From an uncultured Clostridium sp. (lineage in GTDB: Bacteria > Bacillota > Clostridia > TANB77 > CAG-508), in the NCBI GenBank assembly GCA_900554365.1, contig USGY01000015.1, forward strand, positions 1-31,517: 31,517 nt of DNA. The letters run 5' to 3'. The notes under the pieces were generated by a model, which saw nothing but the letters and a program-made list of their open reading frames with translations, was not told where the DNA came from and ran no database searches. Shown here piece by piece: positions 17,255 to 24,933 of this stretch; position 1 is the first letter of the stretch; each line of letters starts with the position of its first letter. The translations under genes were made by a program, and so were the position numbers.

Positions 17255-18760
17255 CTAGTTTAAAGGCTTCATTGTTGGGAATAATAGTACATCTCTAATT
17301 GTTGCTGAATCTGTTAATAGCATTACTAATCTATCAATTCCTATTCCTAATCCTCCTGTTGGTGGTAAACCAATTTCTAGAGCTTGTACATAATCTTCAT
17401 CCATCATTCCAGCTTCTTCATCTCCAGCTTCTTTTGCTTCTACTTGTTTTTCAAATCTTTCATATTGATCTATTGGATCATTTAATTCAGAAAATGCATT
17501 TCCATATTCTCTTCCACCTATAAATACTTCAAATCTTTCTGTCATTTTTTTATTCTTTGGACATTTTTTTGCTAATGGTGAAATTTCAACTGGATATTCA
17601 TATATGAATGTTGGTTGGATTAATGTTTTTTCAACATATTCATCAAAGAATAAGCTAATTACATCTCCTCTTGTTTCTTTTGTTTTATCTGGAATTTCTA
17701 TTCCTCTTTCTTTTGCTAATTTAACAGCTTCTTCATCTGTTTCTATTTTATTAAAGTCTACTCCACAAGCCTCTTTTATACTATCTATCATAGTTATTCT
17801 TTTCCATCCTGGTGTTAAATCTATTTCTTGTCCTTGATAATTAATTTTAGTTGTTCCTAAAATTTCTTTGGCTGTTCTTGAAAAGATTTCTTCTGTTATA
17901 TCCATCATATCATGAAAATCTTCATATGCTGCATATAATTCTAGTTCTGTAAATTCAGGATTATGTCTTAAATCCATTCCTTCATTTCTAAATACTCTAC
18001 CTATTTCGTATACCTTATCAAATCCACCAACTATTAATCTTTTTAAATTTAATTCTAGTGCTATTCTTAAATACATATCTATATTTAATGAATTGTGGTG
18101 TGTTATAAATGGTTTTGCTGTTGCACCACCAGAAATAGTATTTAATACTGGTGTTTCAACTTCTAAATATCCTTTTTCATCTAGGATTTGTCTAATTTTG
18201 CTTATTATTTTACTTCTTAATACAAAGCTTTGTTTTACTTCTGGATTTACTATTAAATCTACATATCTTTGACGATAACGTAAATCTGGATCTTTTAATC
18301 CGTGGAATTTTTCTGGTAATGGTCTTAATGATTTTGATAATAATGTTACTTCTTTAGCATGTACAGAAATTTCTTCAGTTCTTGTTTTAAATATAAAACC
18401 TGTTATTCCTATAATATCACCAATATCATATGTTTTAAATGCCTTATAGCTTTCTTCTCCTAAATCATTTATACTTACATAGCTTTGGATTTTTTCATCA
18501 CTATCTTGAATTGTACAAAATGATGCTTTTCCCATTATTCTTTTTGCTATAATTCTTCCTGCTACTGTTACATCTTTTTGCTCAAATTTCTCGTAATTTG
18601 CTTTTATTTCTCCAGCTGTATTTGTCCTATTAAATTTTGTTATTTCATAAGGATCTTTTCCTTCTTCTTGTAACTCTTTTAATTTATCTCTTCTTATTTG
18701 CATTAAATGGTTTACATCTAATTCTTCTGTTTGATTTTGTTGTTTTCCGTTTTCTGCCAT
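17255..18760 (-). CDS. lysS: Lysyl-tRNA synthetase, class II
   Basis: The 501-residue product has an N-terminal OB-fold anticodon-binding domain (about residues 65-175, with VTVAGRIIAKRIMGKASF) and a class II catalytic core. Motif 1 lies around KIRQILDEKGYLEVETPVL, motif 2 in VFRNEGMDLRHNPEFTELE, and motif 3 in GIGIDRLVMLLTDS. It charges tRNA-Lys. Full length, AGGAGAG RBS and a consensus promoter 37-65 nt upstream. First gene of a group that continues with the site-2 protease, tsaD, the phosphoesterase and recG. Confidence 0.97.
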   Translation of the reverse strand: MAENGKQQNQTEELDVNHLMQIRRDKLKELQEEGKDPYEITKFNRTNTAGEIKANYEKFEQKDVTVAGRIIAKRIMGKASFCTIQDSDEKIQSYVSINDLGEESYKAFKTYDIGDIIGITGFIFKTRTEEISVHAKEVTLLSKSLRPLPEKFHGLKDPDLRYRQRYVDLIVNPEVKQSFVLRSKIISKIRQILDEKGYLEVETPVLNTISGGATAKPFITHHNSLNIDMYLRIALELNLKRLIVGGFDKVYEIGRVFRNEGMDLRHNPEFTELELYAAYEDFHDMMDITEEIFSRTAKEILGTTKINYQGQEIDLTPGWKRITMIDSIKEACGVDFNKIETDEEAVKLAKERGIEIPDKTKETRGDVISLFFDEYVEKTLIQPTFIYEYPVEISPLAKKCPKNKKMTERFEVFIGGREYGNAFSELNDPIDQYERFEKQVEAKEAGDEEAGMMDEDYVQALEIGLPPTGGLGIGIDRLVMLLTDSATIRDVLLFPTMKPLN

Positions 18761-18796
18761 TTATATCTCTCCTATCTTTTTATTATTGACTGTTAT

Positions 18797-18825
18797 ATTA
18801 TATAGCAAATTGGTCTAAAAGTAAA
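18797..18825 (-). promoter_or_regulatory. Predicted sigma-A promoter of lysS
   Basis: TTTACT (18825-18820), a 17 bp spacer and a perfect TATAAT (18802-18797) on the minus strand. Confidence 0.6.
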
Positions 18826-18839
18826 GTTTTATAAGCATT

Positions 18840-19610
18840 TTATGTAACATTAATTTTTTTCATATTAGATTTAATGTCTCCATTTTGAAGATATATTTCG
18901 TATGTTCCTTTTTGATTCACAACAAAACTATAATCTTCTGTTGTTGAAAAATCATTAATCGTTGAATCGTCATTTTTATATTTTATCTGCCATTTATCTA
19001 CATAACCATTATCATATTTTATATTTGAAATTGTTACTTTATATTTATTGTTTTCTAATTTTTCATAACTTACATCAAATGTTGGTTTAGCTGTATTTTT
19101 ATTTTCATATTCTATATTATATAAACCATTTGGTGTTTGATCTAATGTATAGTACATTTTGTTTTCATATTTCATTCCGTCATAGCTTATTACACTTCTT
19201 TTTGCAACATTTACAAAAAATTCTCCATCTACTTTGTCTATTTTTAATGCTTTTATTGTATCTTCATCAAAATATCTATAACCTGTCATATTAGTTATTC
19301 CTGATGCATTATTTGTAAATACTTGAGTTGCTTGTTTTTTTACTGTATTTATATCTTTTCCAATGTTGGCTATCTCATTTCCTTTATATGTAGTTCCGTT
19401 TACAGTAATACTTCCTTCACTGTTATATTTTTCATACAAATCATTGACCTCTGTTTGCATTACCTTTAGTTCTGCTTCAAATCTTGTGAAATAAGTTTGT
19501 TTTATTACGTTAATTCCGCTATATGTTGCTACAGAAGCTAAAATTAATAAAACTATAATTGTTATTATTAGACTTATTAATGTTATACCTTTAATATTAT
19601 TTTTTTTCAT
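18840..19610 (-). CDS. Type IV pilin-like protein with prepilin N-terminus
   Basis: The 256-residue product has a basic leader (MKKNNIKG), then ITLISLIITIIVLLILASVA: the class III prepilin pattern, cleaved by a prepilin peptidase after Gly8. The mature helix is followed by a long soluble domain (about residues 35-256) with no family I recognise. The normally invariant Glu at mature position 5 is Ser here, which usually matters for pilin assembly; this variant may mark a minor pilin or pseudopilin-like surface protein. GGAGG RBS. It stands alone, with tRNA-Gln upstream and lysS downstream. Confidence 0.72.
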   Translation of the reverse strand: MKKNNIKGITLISLIITIIVLLILASVATYSGINVIKQTYFTRFEAELKVMQTEVNDLYEKYNSEGSITVNGTTYKGNEIANIGKDINTVKKQATQVFTNNASGITNMTGYRYFDEDTIKALKIDKVDGEFFVNVAKRSVISYDGMKYENKMYYTLDQTPNGLYNIEYENKNTAKPTFDVSYEKLENNKYKVTISNIKYDNGYVDKWQIKYKNDDSTINDFSTTEDYSFVVNQKGTYEIYLQNGDIKSNMKKINVT

Positions 19611-19727
19611 TTTGCCTCCATATATTTAATTTTATATTATTTAAACATATTATACAAAACTTGCTTTTCTTTATCAATGAATAGTTTGTATTTTTTTATT
19701 ACAATTGTATTACAATGTTTATTTAGT

Positions 19728-19760
19728 AAAAAAATAAAAGCCATTAATTTTTTGGCTTTT
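19728..19760 (-). terminator. Terminator after tRNA-Gln
   Basis: On the minus strand an 8 bp stem, AAAAGCCA with TGGCTTTT, and a 9 nt loop are followed by ATTTTTTT. Confidence 0.75.
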
Positions 19761-19765
19761 ATAAC

Positions 19766-19840
19766 TGGCTGGGGTACTGTGATTCGAACACAGGAATGGT
19801 GGAGTCAGAGTCCACTGCCTTACCGCTTGGCGATACCCCA
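19766..19840 (-). tRNA. tRNA-Gln(CUG), CCA encoded
   Basis: Acceptor TGGGGTA pairs with TACCCCA. The anticodon stem GTGGA/TCCAC encloses CTCTGAC with anticodon CTG. T-arm CTGTG TTCGAAT CACAG, 3' end GCCA. CTG is the rarer of the two Gln anticodons expected in a very AT-rich genome, so a second tRNA-Gln(UUG) should exist elsewhere. Confidence 0.95.
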
Positions 19841-19868
19841 ATTTCAGTTATATTATATCAAAAAGTTT

Positions 19869-20399
19869 TTATTTTATAAATAGTTTTTTTAAAATTTGTT
19901 CATATTCTTTATAATTTGGTTCATATTTTTCTAATAATTTATAAAAGCCTTTTGCGTGTGTTTTAAATTTTAAATGGCAATATTCATGTAGTACAGCATA
20001 ATCAATGATTTTTCTATTGTATTTAACTATTTCTGGATTAATTGTTATTTTTCCATCCTCACATTTGCCAACTTTATTCATTTTTATTATCTCATATTCT
20101 TCTGGAGCAAAGCCTAACATTATTCTTGTTTTTTCCATTGCTCTTTCAATTTCTGTACTAGCAATTTGCTCATACATTTTTTCTATTGCCAAATCAAGTA
20201 TATTTGTATTAGAAATTTTTTTATATCTGTTTGGTAGTGATATATTTATTGTTTTTTCTTCAACATCTAATTGAATAAATTTAATGCTTTTATATGTTAT
20301 TTTTACTTTATAATCTATTCCTAATATTGGTACTGGATGTCTTTCAATGCTGCTGTTTACCTGTATTTTAAAGATTGATTTTGTTTTTTCTATACTCAT
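19869..20399 (-). CDS. YgjP/DUF45-like zinc metallopeptidase
   Basis: The 176-residue product has the metal site HEYCH (H138, E139, H142) in VLHEYCHLKFKTHAKGF, with H148 a possible third ligand, and the YgjP-type context (FAPEEYEIIKMNKVGKCEDGKITINPEIVKYNRKIIDYAVLHE, read across residues 97-139). YgjP/WLM-like proteins are distantly related to SprT. The role is unknown. A consensus promoter lies 60-90 nt upstream; AGGAG RBS. Confidence 0.78.
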   Translation of the reverse strand: MSIEKTKSIFKIQVNSSIERHPVPILGIDYKVKITYKSIKFIQLDVEEKTINISLPNRYKKISNTNILDLAIEKMYEQIASTEIERAMEKTRIMLGFAPEEYEIIKMNKVGKCEDGKITINPEIVKYNRKIIDYAVLHEYCHLKFKTHAKGFYKLLEKYEPNYKEYEQILKKLFIK

Positions 20400-20459
20400 A
20401 ATATATCACTCCTATTCAAATTTTTATTTTGCGAATTCTTGTTTGCTTTTTCTTGTTCT

Positions 20460-20488
20460 ATTTTACATTTCATTTTATAATTTGTCAA
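20460..20488 (-). promoter_or_regulatory. Predicted sigma-A promoter of metallopeptidase gene
   Basis: A perfect TTGACA (20488-20483), a 17 bp spacer and TAAAAT (20465-20460) on the minus strand. Confidence 0.65.
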
Positions 20489-20544
20489 TAGATTTTAATA
20501 AAAAAATAAAATATTTGTTCGTTTTTTTTAGAGATGAAAACATT

Positions 20545-20577
20545 AAAAAAAAACAGTCAATATTGACTGTTTTTTTT
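20545..20577 (-). terminator. Terminator after rplS, end of SRP/ribosome operon
   Basis: AAAAAAACAGTCA pairs with TGACTGTTTTTTT around a 4 nt loop, directly after the rplS stop. A- and T-runs on both sides make it work in either direction. Confidence 0.88.
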
Positions 20578-20578
20578 A

Positions 20579-21028
20579 TTATTCAGCTTTGTTATCTGTA
20601 GCTGGTTCTTCTGCTTTAACTTCTTCAGCAGCTGGTTTTTCAGCTACTTCTTCTTTTATTGTGATTTCTCTGTTTTCAATTCTAGCACCGATTTTTTCTT
20701 TAGTTTTAGCAGCTTTACCTAATCTGTCTCTTAAGTAGAATAATCTAGCTCTTCTAGCTTTACCAACTCTAACTAGTTCTACTTTTTCAACTAATGGAGA
20801 ATGTACTAAGAAAGTTTTTTCTACACCTACTCCATAAGATATTTTTCTTACTGTAAATGTTTGGTTAACTCCTCCACCTTGTACTTTTATAATTGTTCCT
20901 TCAAATACTTGGATTCTTTCTTTATTTCCTTCTTTGATTCTTACGTGTACTCTTACTGTATTACCAACTCTTAATTCTGGTATTTTATTTTTTAATTGTT
21001 CATGTTCAATAGATTTTATGATATCCAT
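20579..21028 (-). CDS. rplS: 50S ribosomal protein L19 with acidic C-terminal tail
   Basis: The first 115 or so residues are a standard L19 (GNTVRVHVRIKEGNKERIQVFEGTII, RKISYGVGVEKTF, RARLFYLRD), which sits at the 30S-50S interface. Family length is about 115; here the product is 149, with an extra Ala/Glu/Lys-rich tail from about residue 118 (EEVAEKPAAEEVKAEE). Such tails occur in some Clostridia. GAAGGAGGG RBS. It is the last gene of the operon from ylxM, with a structured leader between trmD and rplS. Confidence 0.96.
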   Translation of the reverse strand: MDIIKSIEHEQLKNKIPELRVGNTVRVHVRIKEGNKERIQVFEGTIIKVQGGGVNQTFTVRKISYGVGVEKTFLVHSPLVEKVELVRVGKARRARLFYLRDRLGKAAKTKEKIGARIENREITIKEEVAEKPAAEEVKAEEPATDNKAE

Positions 21029-21054
21029 TAAATTTCCCTCCTTCTTTCTATATT

Positions 21055-21090
21055 GATTAGGGCGGTACTCTATTTCAAATACTCCTAACC
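21055..21090 (-). ncRNA. Possible L19 leader structure upstream of rplS
   Basis: On the minus strand, GGTTAGG (21090-21084) pairs with CCTAATC (21061-21055), with a further short GTA/TAC helix inside. A leader of this kind is known before rplS in low-GC Gram-positives and is thought to mediate autoregulation by L19. The pairing is seen; the identity is a suggestion. Confidence 0.45.
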
Positions 21091-21099
21091 TTGCTTACC

Positions 21100-21762
21100 T
21101 TATTTTAATAAATCTGGTCTTTTTTTCTTAGTTATTTCTAAAGATTTTTCTTTTCTCCATTTGGCTATTTCTTGGTGGTTTCCAGATAACAATATTTCAG
21201 GTACCTTCACTCCATCAAAATTTTCAGGTCTAGTATATTGTGGATATTCTAAAAGTCCTTCTGAGAAGCTTTCTTCTTTAATAGATTCTTCTTTTAAAAC
21301 TCCTTCTACATATCTACTAACACTATCTATTAACACCATTGCAGGTAATTCCCCACCAGTTAACACATAATCTCCAATAGATATTTCTTCATCCACAATT
21401 TTATCAATTACTCTTTGATCTATTCCTTCATAATGGCCACATAGAATTACAAGATGTTCTTCTTTAGATAATTCTTCTACTTTTTTTTGGTCTAATGTTT
21501 TTCCTTGTGGTGACATGTATATTACTTTAGCATTTTTGTCTTTTATAGAGTTATAAGCTCTATCTACAACATCTGGCATCATAACCATACCAGCACCACC
21601 GCCATATGGAGTATCATCTACTTTTTTATGTTTATCTGTAGAAAAATCTCTAATATTAATTAAATTAACACTAATTTTTTCATTTTCTACTGCTCTTCCT
21701 ATTATGCTTTGTTCTAATGAACTAAACATTTCTGGGAAAAGTGTTAAAACATCAAATTTCAT
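21100..21762 (-). CDS. trmD: tRNA (guanine-37-N1)-methyltransferase TrmD
   Basis: The 220-residue product is a SPOUT methyltransferase with the trefoil-knot segments MSPQGKTLDQ, LCGHYEGIDQRV and SIGDYVLTGGELPAM, which bind SAM, plus the N-terminal FDVLTLFPEMF. It makes m1G37 in tRNAs with G36, preventing +1 frameshifts. The C-terminal domain is slightly shorter than in E. coli (255 residues), as is common in Firmicutes. AAGGAG RBS. In the operon it is 12 nt after rimM. Confidence 0.97.
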   Translation of the reverse strand: MKFDVLTLFPEMFSSLEQSIIGRAVENEKISVNLINIRDFSTDKHKKVDDTPYGGGAGMVMMPDVVDRAYNSIKDKNAKVIYMSPQGKTLDQKKVEELSKEEHLVILCGHYEGIDQRVIDKIVDEEISIGDYVLTGGELPAMVLIDSVSRYVEGVLKEESIKEESFSEGLLEYPQYTRPENFDGVKVPEILLSGNHQEIAKWRKEKSLEITKKKRPDLLK

Positions 21763-21774
21763 TTTTTACTCCTT

Positions 21775-22281
21775 TTACATTATTCCAGGAATTAAGTCAA
21801 CAATAATCTTTTTTTGTTCCATGTCGATATTTTTAACAACATCTTTTATTGCTGGTAACAAAATTTGCTTACCTAATTCGTTTTTTACTACATATATGTC
21901 ATTACTTCCTGTATTAAAAATGTCTTCCAATGTTCCTAAAAGTTCTCCTTTTTCAGTATAAACTTTTAAACCAATCATATCAACAATATAATATGTACCT
22001 TTTTCTAAAGGTTTCTCTTTTTTTCTATCTACTAATAAATAGCTGTTACGCAACAAATTTGCATCCTCAGGATTTTCGATTCCTTTAAATTTTATTAATA
22101 CCATACCTTTGTGATATTTTGCTTCTTGGATTTCATATTCTTTAATATCATTTCTGTTTTTAACATATATTTTTTTTAAATTGTTAAATCTTTCAATATT
22201 ATCAGAAAATAGTTTTATTTTTACCATTCCTTTAATTCCAAAAGTATTAACAATTTGTCCAATTTCAAGATATTTTGTCAT
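21775..22281 (-). CDS. rimM: Ribosome maturation factor RimM
   Basis: The product of about 168 residues has an N-terminal barrel domain starting YLEIGQIVNTFGIKGMVKIK and a C-terminal PRC-barrel (YYIVDMIGLKVYTEKGELLG, ILLPAIKDVV). RimM binds S19 and helps mature the 30S head. The start is set at ATG 22281, which has GGAG 9 nt upstream; the longer frame would begin with a TTG inside that RBS. It is 15 nt downstream of khpA. Confidence 0.94.
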   Translation of the reverse strand: MTKYLEIGQIVNTFGIKGMVKIKLFSDNIERFNNLKKIYVKNRNDIKEYEIQEAKYHKGMVLIKFKGIENPEDANLLRNSYLLVDRKKEKPLEKGTYYIVDMIGLKVYTEKGELLGTLEDIFNTGSNDIYVVKNELGKQILLPAIKDVVKNIDMEQKKIIVDLIPGIM

Positions 22282-22296
22282 ACTTACATACTCCAA

Positions 22297-22527
22297 TTAT
22301 CCTATAAATTCAACTGACACTTTTTTGTGTTCTTTAGCAGCAACTGATTTCATGATAATTCGTATTGATTTAGCAAGTTTACCTTGTCTTCCAATTACTC
22401 TTCCCATGTCTTCTTTTGCTACTTTTACTTCAAATGTTATAGATTTTTCGCTATCTACTTTTGTAATTTCAACAGCATCTTTGTTTTCTACTAAATTTGA
22501 AATTATAGTTTTTAAAAAATTTTCCAT
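22297..22527 (-). CDS. khpA: KH-domain RNA-binding protein KhpA (YlqC)
   Basis: The 76-residue single KH-domain protein carries the signature GRVIGRQGKLAKSIR (about residues 42-56). KhpA works with KhpB/Jag in RNA binding and, in some Firmicutes, cell elongation control. The position between rpsP and rimM is the typical one. TGGAGG RBS. Confidence 0.94.
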   Translation of the reverse strand: MENFLKTIISNLVENKDAVEITKVDSEKSITFEVKVAKEDMGRVIGRQGKLAKSIRIIMKSVAAKEHKKVSVEFIG

Positions 22528-22544
22528 TTTTTCCTCCAGTCAAA

Positions 22545-22778
22545 TTATTTAGCTTTTTCTATTAAAGCTTTTACTGTAGGTGTTGGTTTTGCACCATTTT
22601 TGATCCATTTTTCAACTTTTTCATTATCTAATACTATTGTTGATGGATCTGTCATTGGGTCAAAAGTTCCTAATTCTTCAATTATTCTACCATCTCTTGG
22701 GCTTCTTGAATCAGCTACAACTATATGATAGAATGGAGCTTTTTTCTTTCCTTGTCTTTGTAATCTTATTTTTACCAT
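22545..22778 (-). CDS. rpsP: 30S ribosomal protein S16
   Basis: The 77-residue product begins MVKIRLQRQGKKKAPFYHIVVADS, the classic S16 start, and includes RDGRIIEELGTFDP and the basic core. The start at ATG 22778 follows TTGGAGGTG, a strong RBS; the frame reads through it from a TTG but this is not the start. S16 stabilises the 30S body during assembly. Confidence 0.97.
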   Translation of the reverse strand: MVKIRLQRQGKKKAPFYHIVVADSRSPRDGRIIEELGTFDPMTDPSTIVLDNEKVEKWIKNGAKPTPTVKALIEKAK

Positions 22779-22831
22779 GTCTTTCACCTCCAAATTATTT
22801 ATATATATAAGTTTAAAAATTTAATAACTAA

Positions 22832-24184
22832 TTAAAATTTGAAATTTTTCAAGGTGTTTTCATCTAAATTATTCATTAATTTTTTCATTCCACCTTTGTT
22901 ACTTTTCATTTGCTTCATCATTTTTTGTGTCATTTCAAATGATTTTATGAATTTGTTTATTTCTTGTACTGATGTACCACTTCCTTTAGCAATACGTTGT
23001 CTTCTACTTCCATTTAAGATTCTTACATCTCTTTTTTCAGCTTTTGTCATTGAACAAATAATTGCCTCTATTTTTACAAATTCTTTATCATCTATTTTAA
23101 CATCTTTTAATTGATTCATTCCTGGTATCAATTTTAATAAAGATGAAAATGACCCCATTTTTTTTATTTGTCTTATTTGTGCTAAATAATCGTCTAAATC
23201 AAATTCTTTTTTCTTTAATTGTTTTTCTAATTTTTCTGCTTGTTCTTCGTCAAATGCTTCTTCAGCTTTTTCAATAACTGATAAAATATCTCCCATTCCT
23301 AATATTCTGCTTGCCATTCTATCAGGATGAAATACTTCTATATCATTTAACTTTTCTCCCGTTGCTGCAAATTTTATTGGCTTTCCTGTTATTTTCTTTA
23401 CTGATAAAGCACTACCACCTCTTGTATCTCCATCTAGTTTTGTTAAAACTATTCCATCAATTCCTAATGCATCGTTAAATTTTTCTGCTACATTTACTGC
23501 ATCTTGACCTGTCATAGCATCAACAACAAGTAAAATTTCGTGAGGTTTTACACCTGCTTTTACATTTTTAAGTTCATCCATTAATGCTTCATCAATATGT
23601 AAACGTCCTGCTGTATCTAATATTATAACATCATTTAATTTAGACATTGCCACAGACATTGCTTGTTTTGCAATATGCACTACATCTTTTGATTCTTCAT
23701 TGCTATATACCGGGATATTTAATTGTTTTCCAACAACTTGTAACTGTTGTATAGCTGCTGGTCTATAAATATCACATGCAACTAATAATGGCTTTTTTCC
23801 TTGTTTTCTAAATAAATTTGCAAGTTTACCCGCTGTTGTAGTTTTTCCAGATCCTTGTAAACCAACTAACATTATTACTGTTGGTGGGTTTGGACTAAAA
23901 TTCACTCTGCTTTCTGTTCCACCTAGTAACTCTACTAATTCGTCTTTTACTATTTTTATTACTTGCTGTCCTGGTGTTAATGATTTTAAAACATCTTGAC
24001 CTAAAGCTTTTTCTCTTATTGATTCTGTAAATTCTTTTACTATTTTGTAATTTACATCCGCTTCTAGTAATGCAAGTTTTACTTCTCTTAGCATTTCTTT
24101 TAAATCAGATTCTGTTATTCTTGCTTTTCCTCTGATTTTTCTTGTTATTTCTTGTAATCTAGATGATAATCCCTCAAAAGCCAT
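22832..24184 (-). CDS. ffh: Signal recognition particle GTPase Ffh
   Basis: The 450-residue product has the N helical bundle (1-90), the G domain with GLQGSGKTT (108-116), DTAGR and TKLDGD, and a methionine-rich M domain (about 300-450) with the GMGDILS region and the RNA-binding RRQRIAKGSGTSVQ. It binds signal sequences and 4.5S/6S RNA and docks to FtsY. GAAGGAGAG RBS. It follows ylxM and leads the ribosomal part of the operon. Confidence 0.97.
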   Translation of the reverse strand: MAFEGLSSRLQEITRKIRGKARITESDLKEMLREVKLALLEADVNYKIVKEFTESIREKALGQDVLKSLTPGQQVIKIVKDELVELLGGTESRVNFSPNPPTVIMLVGLQGSGKTTTAGKLANLFRKQGKKPLLVACDIYRPAAIQQLQVVGKQLNIPVYSNEESKDVVHIAKQAMSVAMSKLNDVIILDTAGRLHIDEALMDELKNVKAGVKPHEILLVVDAMTGQDAVNVAEKFNDALGIDGIVLTKLDGDTRGGSALSVKKITGKPIKFAATGEKLNDIEVFHPDRMASRILGMGDILSVIEKAEEAFDEEQAEKLEKQLKKKEFDLDDYLAQIRQIKKMGSFSSLLKLIPGMNQLKDVKIDDKEFVKIEAIICSMTKAEKRDVRILNGSRRQRIAKGSGTSVQEINKFIKSFEMTQKMMKQMKSNKGGMKKLMNNLDENTLKNFKF

Positions 24185-24230
24185 ATTGTTCTCTCCTTCT
24201 TGTCATTTTTATGACATTACTTCTGTGATA

Positions 24231-24578
24231 TTAAACTAAACAATTTAATTCTTTTTTTACATTTTCCAAAATGTGTGCTACTTTTTTATCTGAATCATCA
24301 TTTTGTATTTTATTTAACTCTGACAAAATTTTTTCTATTTTTTTTTCTTGATTCAACATCCTTTTCATAAATAATAACTTTTCTTCATAATAGAAAAGTT
24401 TTTTCTCCCCCTTTTGTATAACATCTCTAACAGCCTGTCTTGTAATTCCATGATTTTCTGCAATTTCTGATAAAGATAAATCGTTATTATAGTAATCATC
24501 TATGAATTCAAATTGTTTTTGACTCAATAAATTTCCATATAATTGGTATAAAATACTGATTTCTACATTTTTCTCCAT
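24231..24578 (-). CDS. ylxM: UPF0122/YlxM putative helix-turn-helix protein
   Basis: The product of about 115 residues starts MEKNVEISILYQLYGNLLSQ and has a sigma-70 region 4-like helix-turn-helix, LSLSEIAENHGITRQAVRDVIQKGEKKL (about residues 36-65), the hallmark of YlxM. In streptococci it modulates SRP activity. The start at ATG 24578 is chosen for the AGAGG RBS; the longer frame reads back into the promoter region. First gene of the ffh-rplS operon. Confidence 0.9.
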   Translation of the reverse strand: MEKNVEISILYQLYGNLLSQKQFEFIDDYYNNDLSLSEIAENHGITRQAVRDVIQKGEKKLFYYEEKLLFMKRMLNQEKKIEKILSELNKIQNDDSDKKVAHILENVKKELNCLV

Positions 24579-24612
24579 CTGATTACCTCTTTTCAACTTG
24601 TAATGCAAATAT

Positions 24613-24641
24613 ACTTTACACTATTTTTGTGGATTTGTCAA
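24613..24641 (-). promoter_or_regulatory. Predicted sigma-A promoter of ylxM-ffh-rplS operon
   Basis: A perfect TTGACA (24641-24636), a 17 bp spacer and TAAAGT (24618-24613) on the minus strand, 35 bp before ylxM. Confidence 0.65.
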
Positions 24642-24654
24642 GCTTTTTACGCTA

Positions 24655-24690
24655 AAAAAACAAAAAAGACTGCATAATACAGTCTTTTTT
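24655..24690 (-). terminator. Terminator of the pheS-pheT operon
   Basis: AAAAAAGACTG pairs with CAGTCTTTTTT (11 bp, 7 nt loop), followed on the minus strand by GTTTTTTT. It lies 4 bp after the last small gene of the operon. Confidence 0.88.
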
Positions 24691-24693
24691 ATT

Positions 24694-24858
24694 TTATAGT
24701 ACTTTAAATATCGCAATCATCGTAGCACCTAAAACAATAATTCCTAGAGCTGCTACTATTGTAAGAATAACTGTTGCTGCTGGACTTAGTTTTTGATGTT
24801 TTCTTTTTACAGGTTTGAATTCTTCTGTTTTTACTTCTTCTTTATTGTTTTCTTCCAT
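24694..24858 (-). CDS. Small single-pass membrane protein, unknown
   Basis: A 54-residue frame starts at ATG 24858, after AAAGGAGAAAATAA, and ends with TAA at 24694 next to the terminator. The N-terminal half is charged (MEENNKEEVKTEEFKPVKRK), then a hydrophobic helix runs from about residue 28 to the end. The RBS, the tight fit to the terminator and the typical membrane topology argue that it is real. It is probably the last gene of the pheS-pheT operon, 75 bp after pheT. I do not recognise a family. Confidence 0.7.
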   Translation of the reverse strand: MEENNKEEVKTEEFKPVKRKHQKLSPAATVILTIVAALGIIVLGATMIAIFKVL

Positions 24859-24933
24859 TTATTTTCTCCTTTGTTCATAATATATAAATATATATTATTA
24901 TATTTTTAAAATTTTGTCTATACTTTGTTAAAA

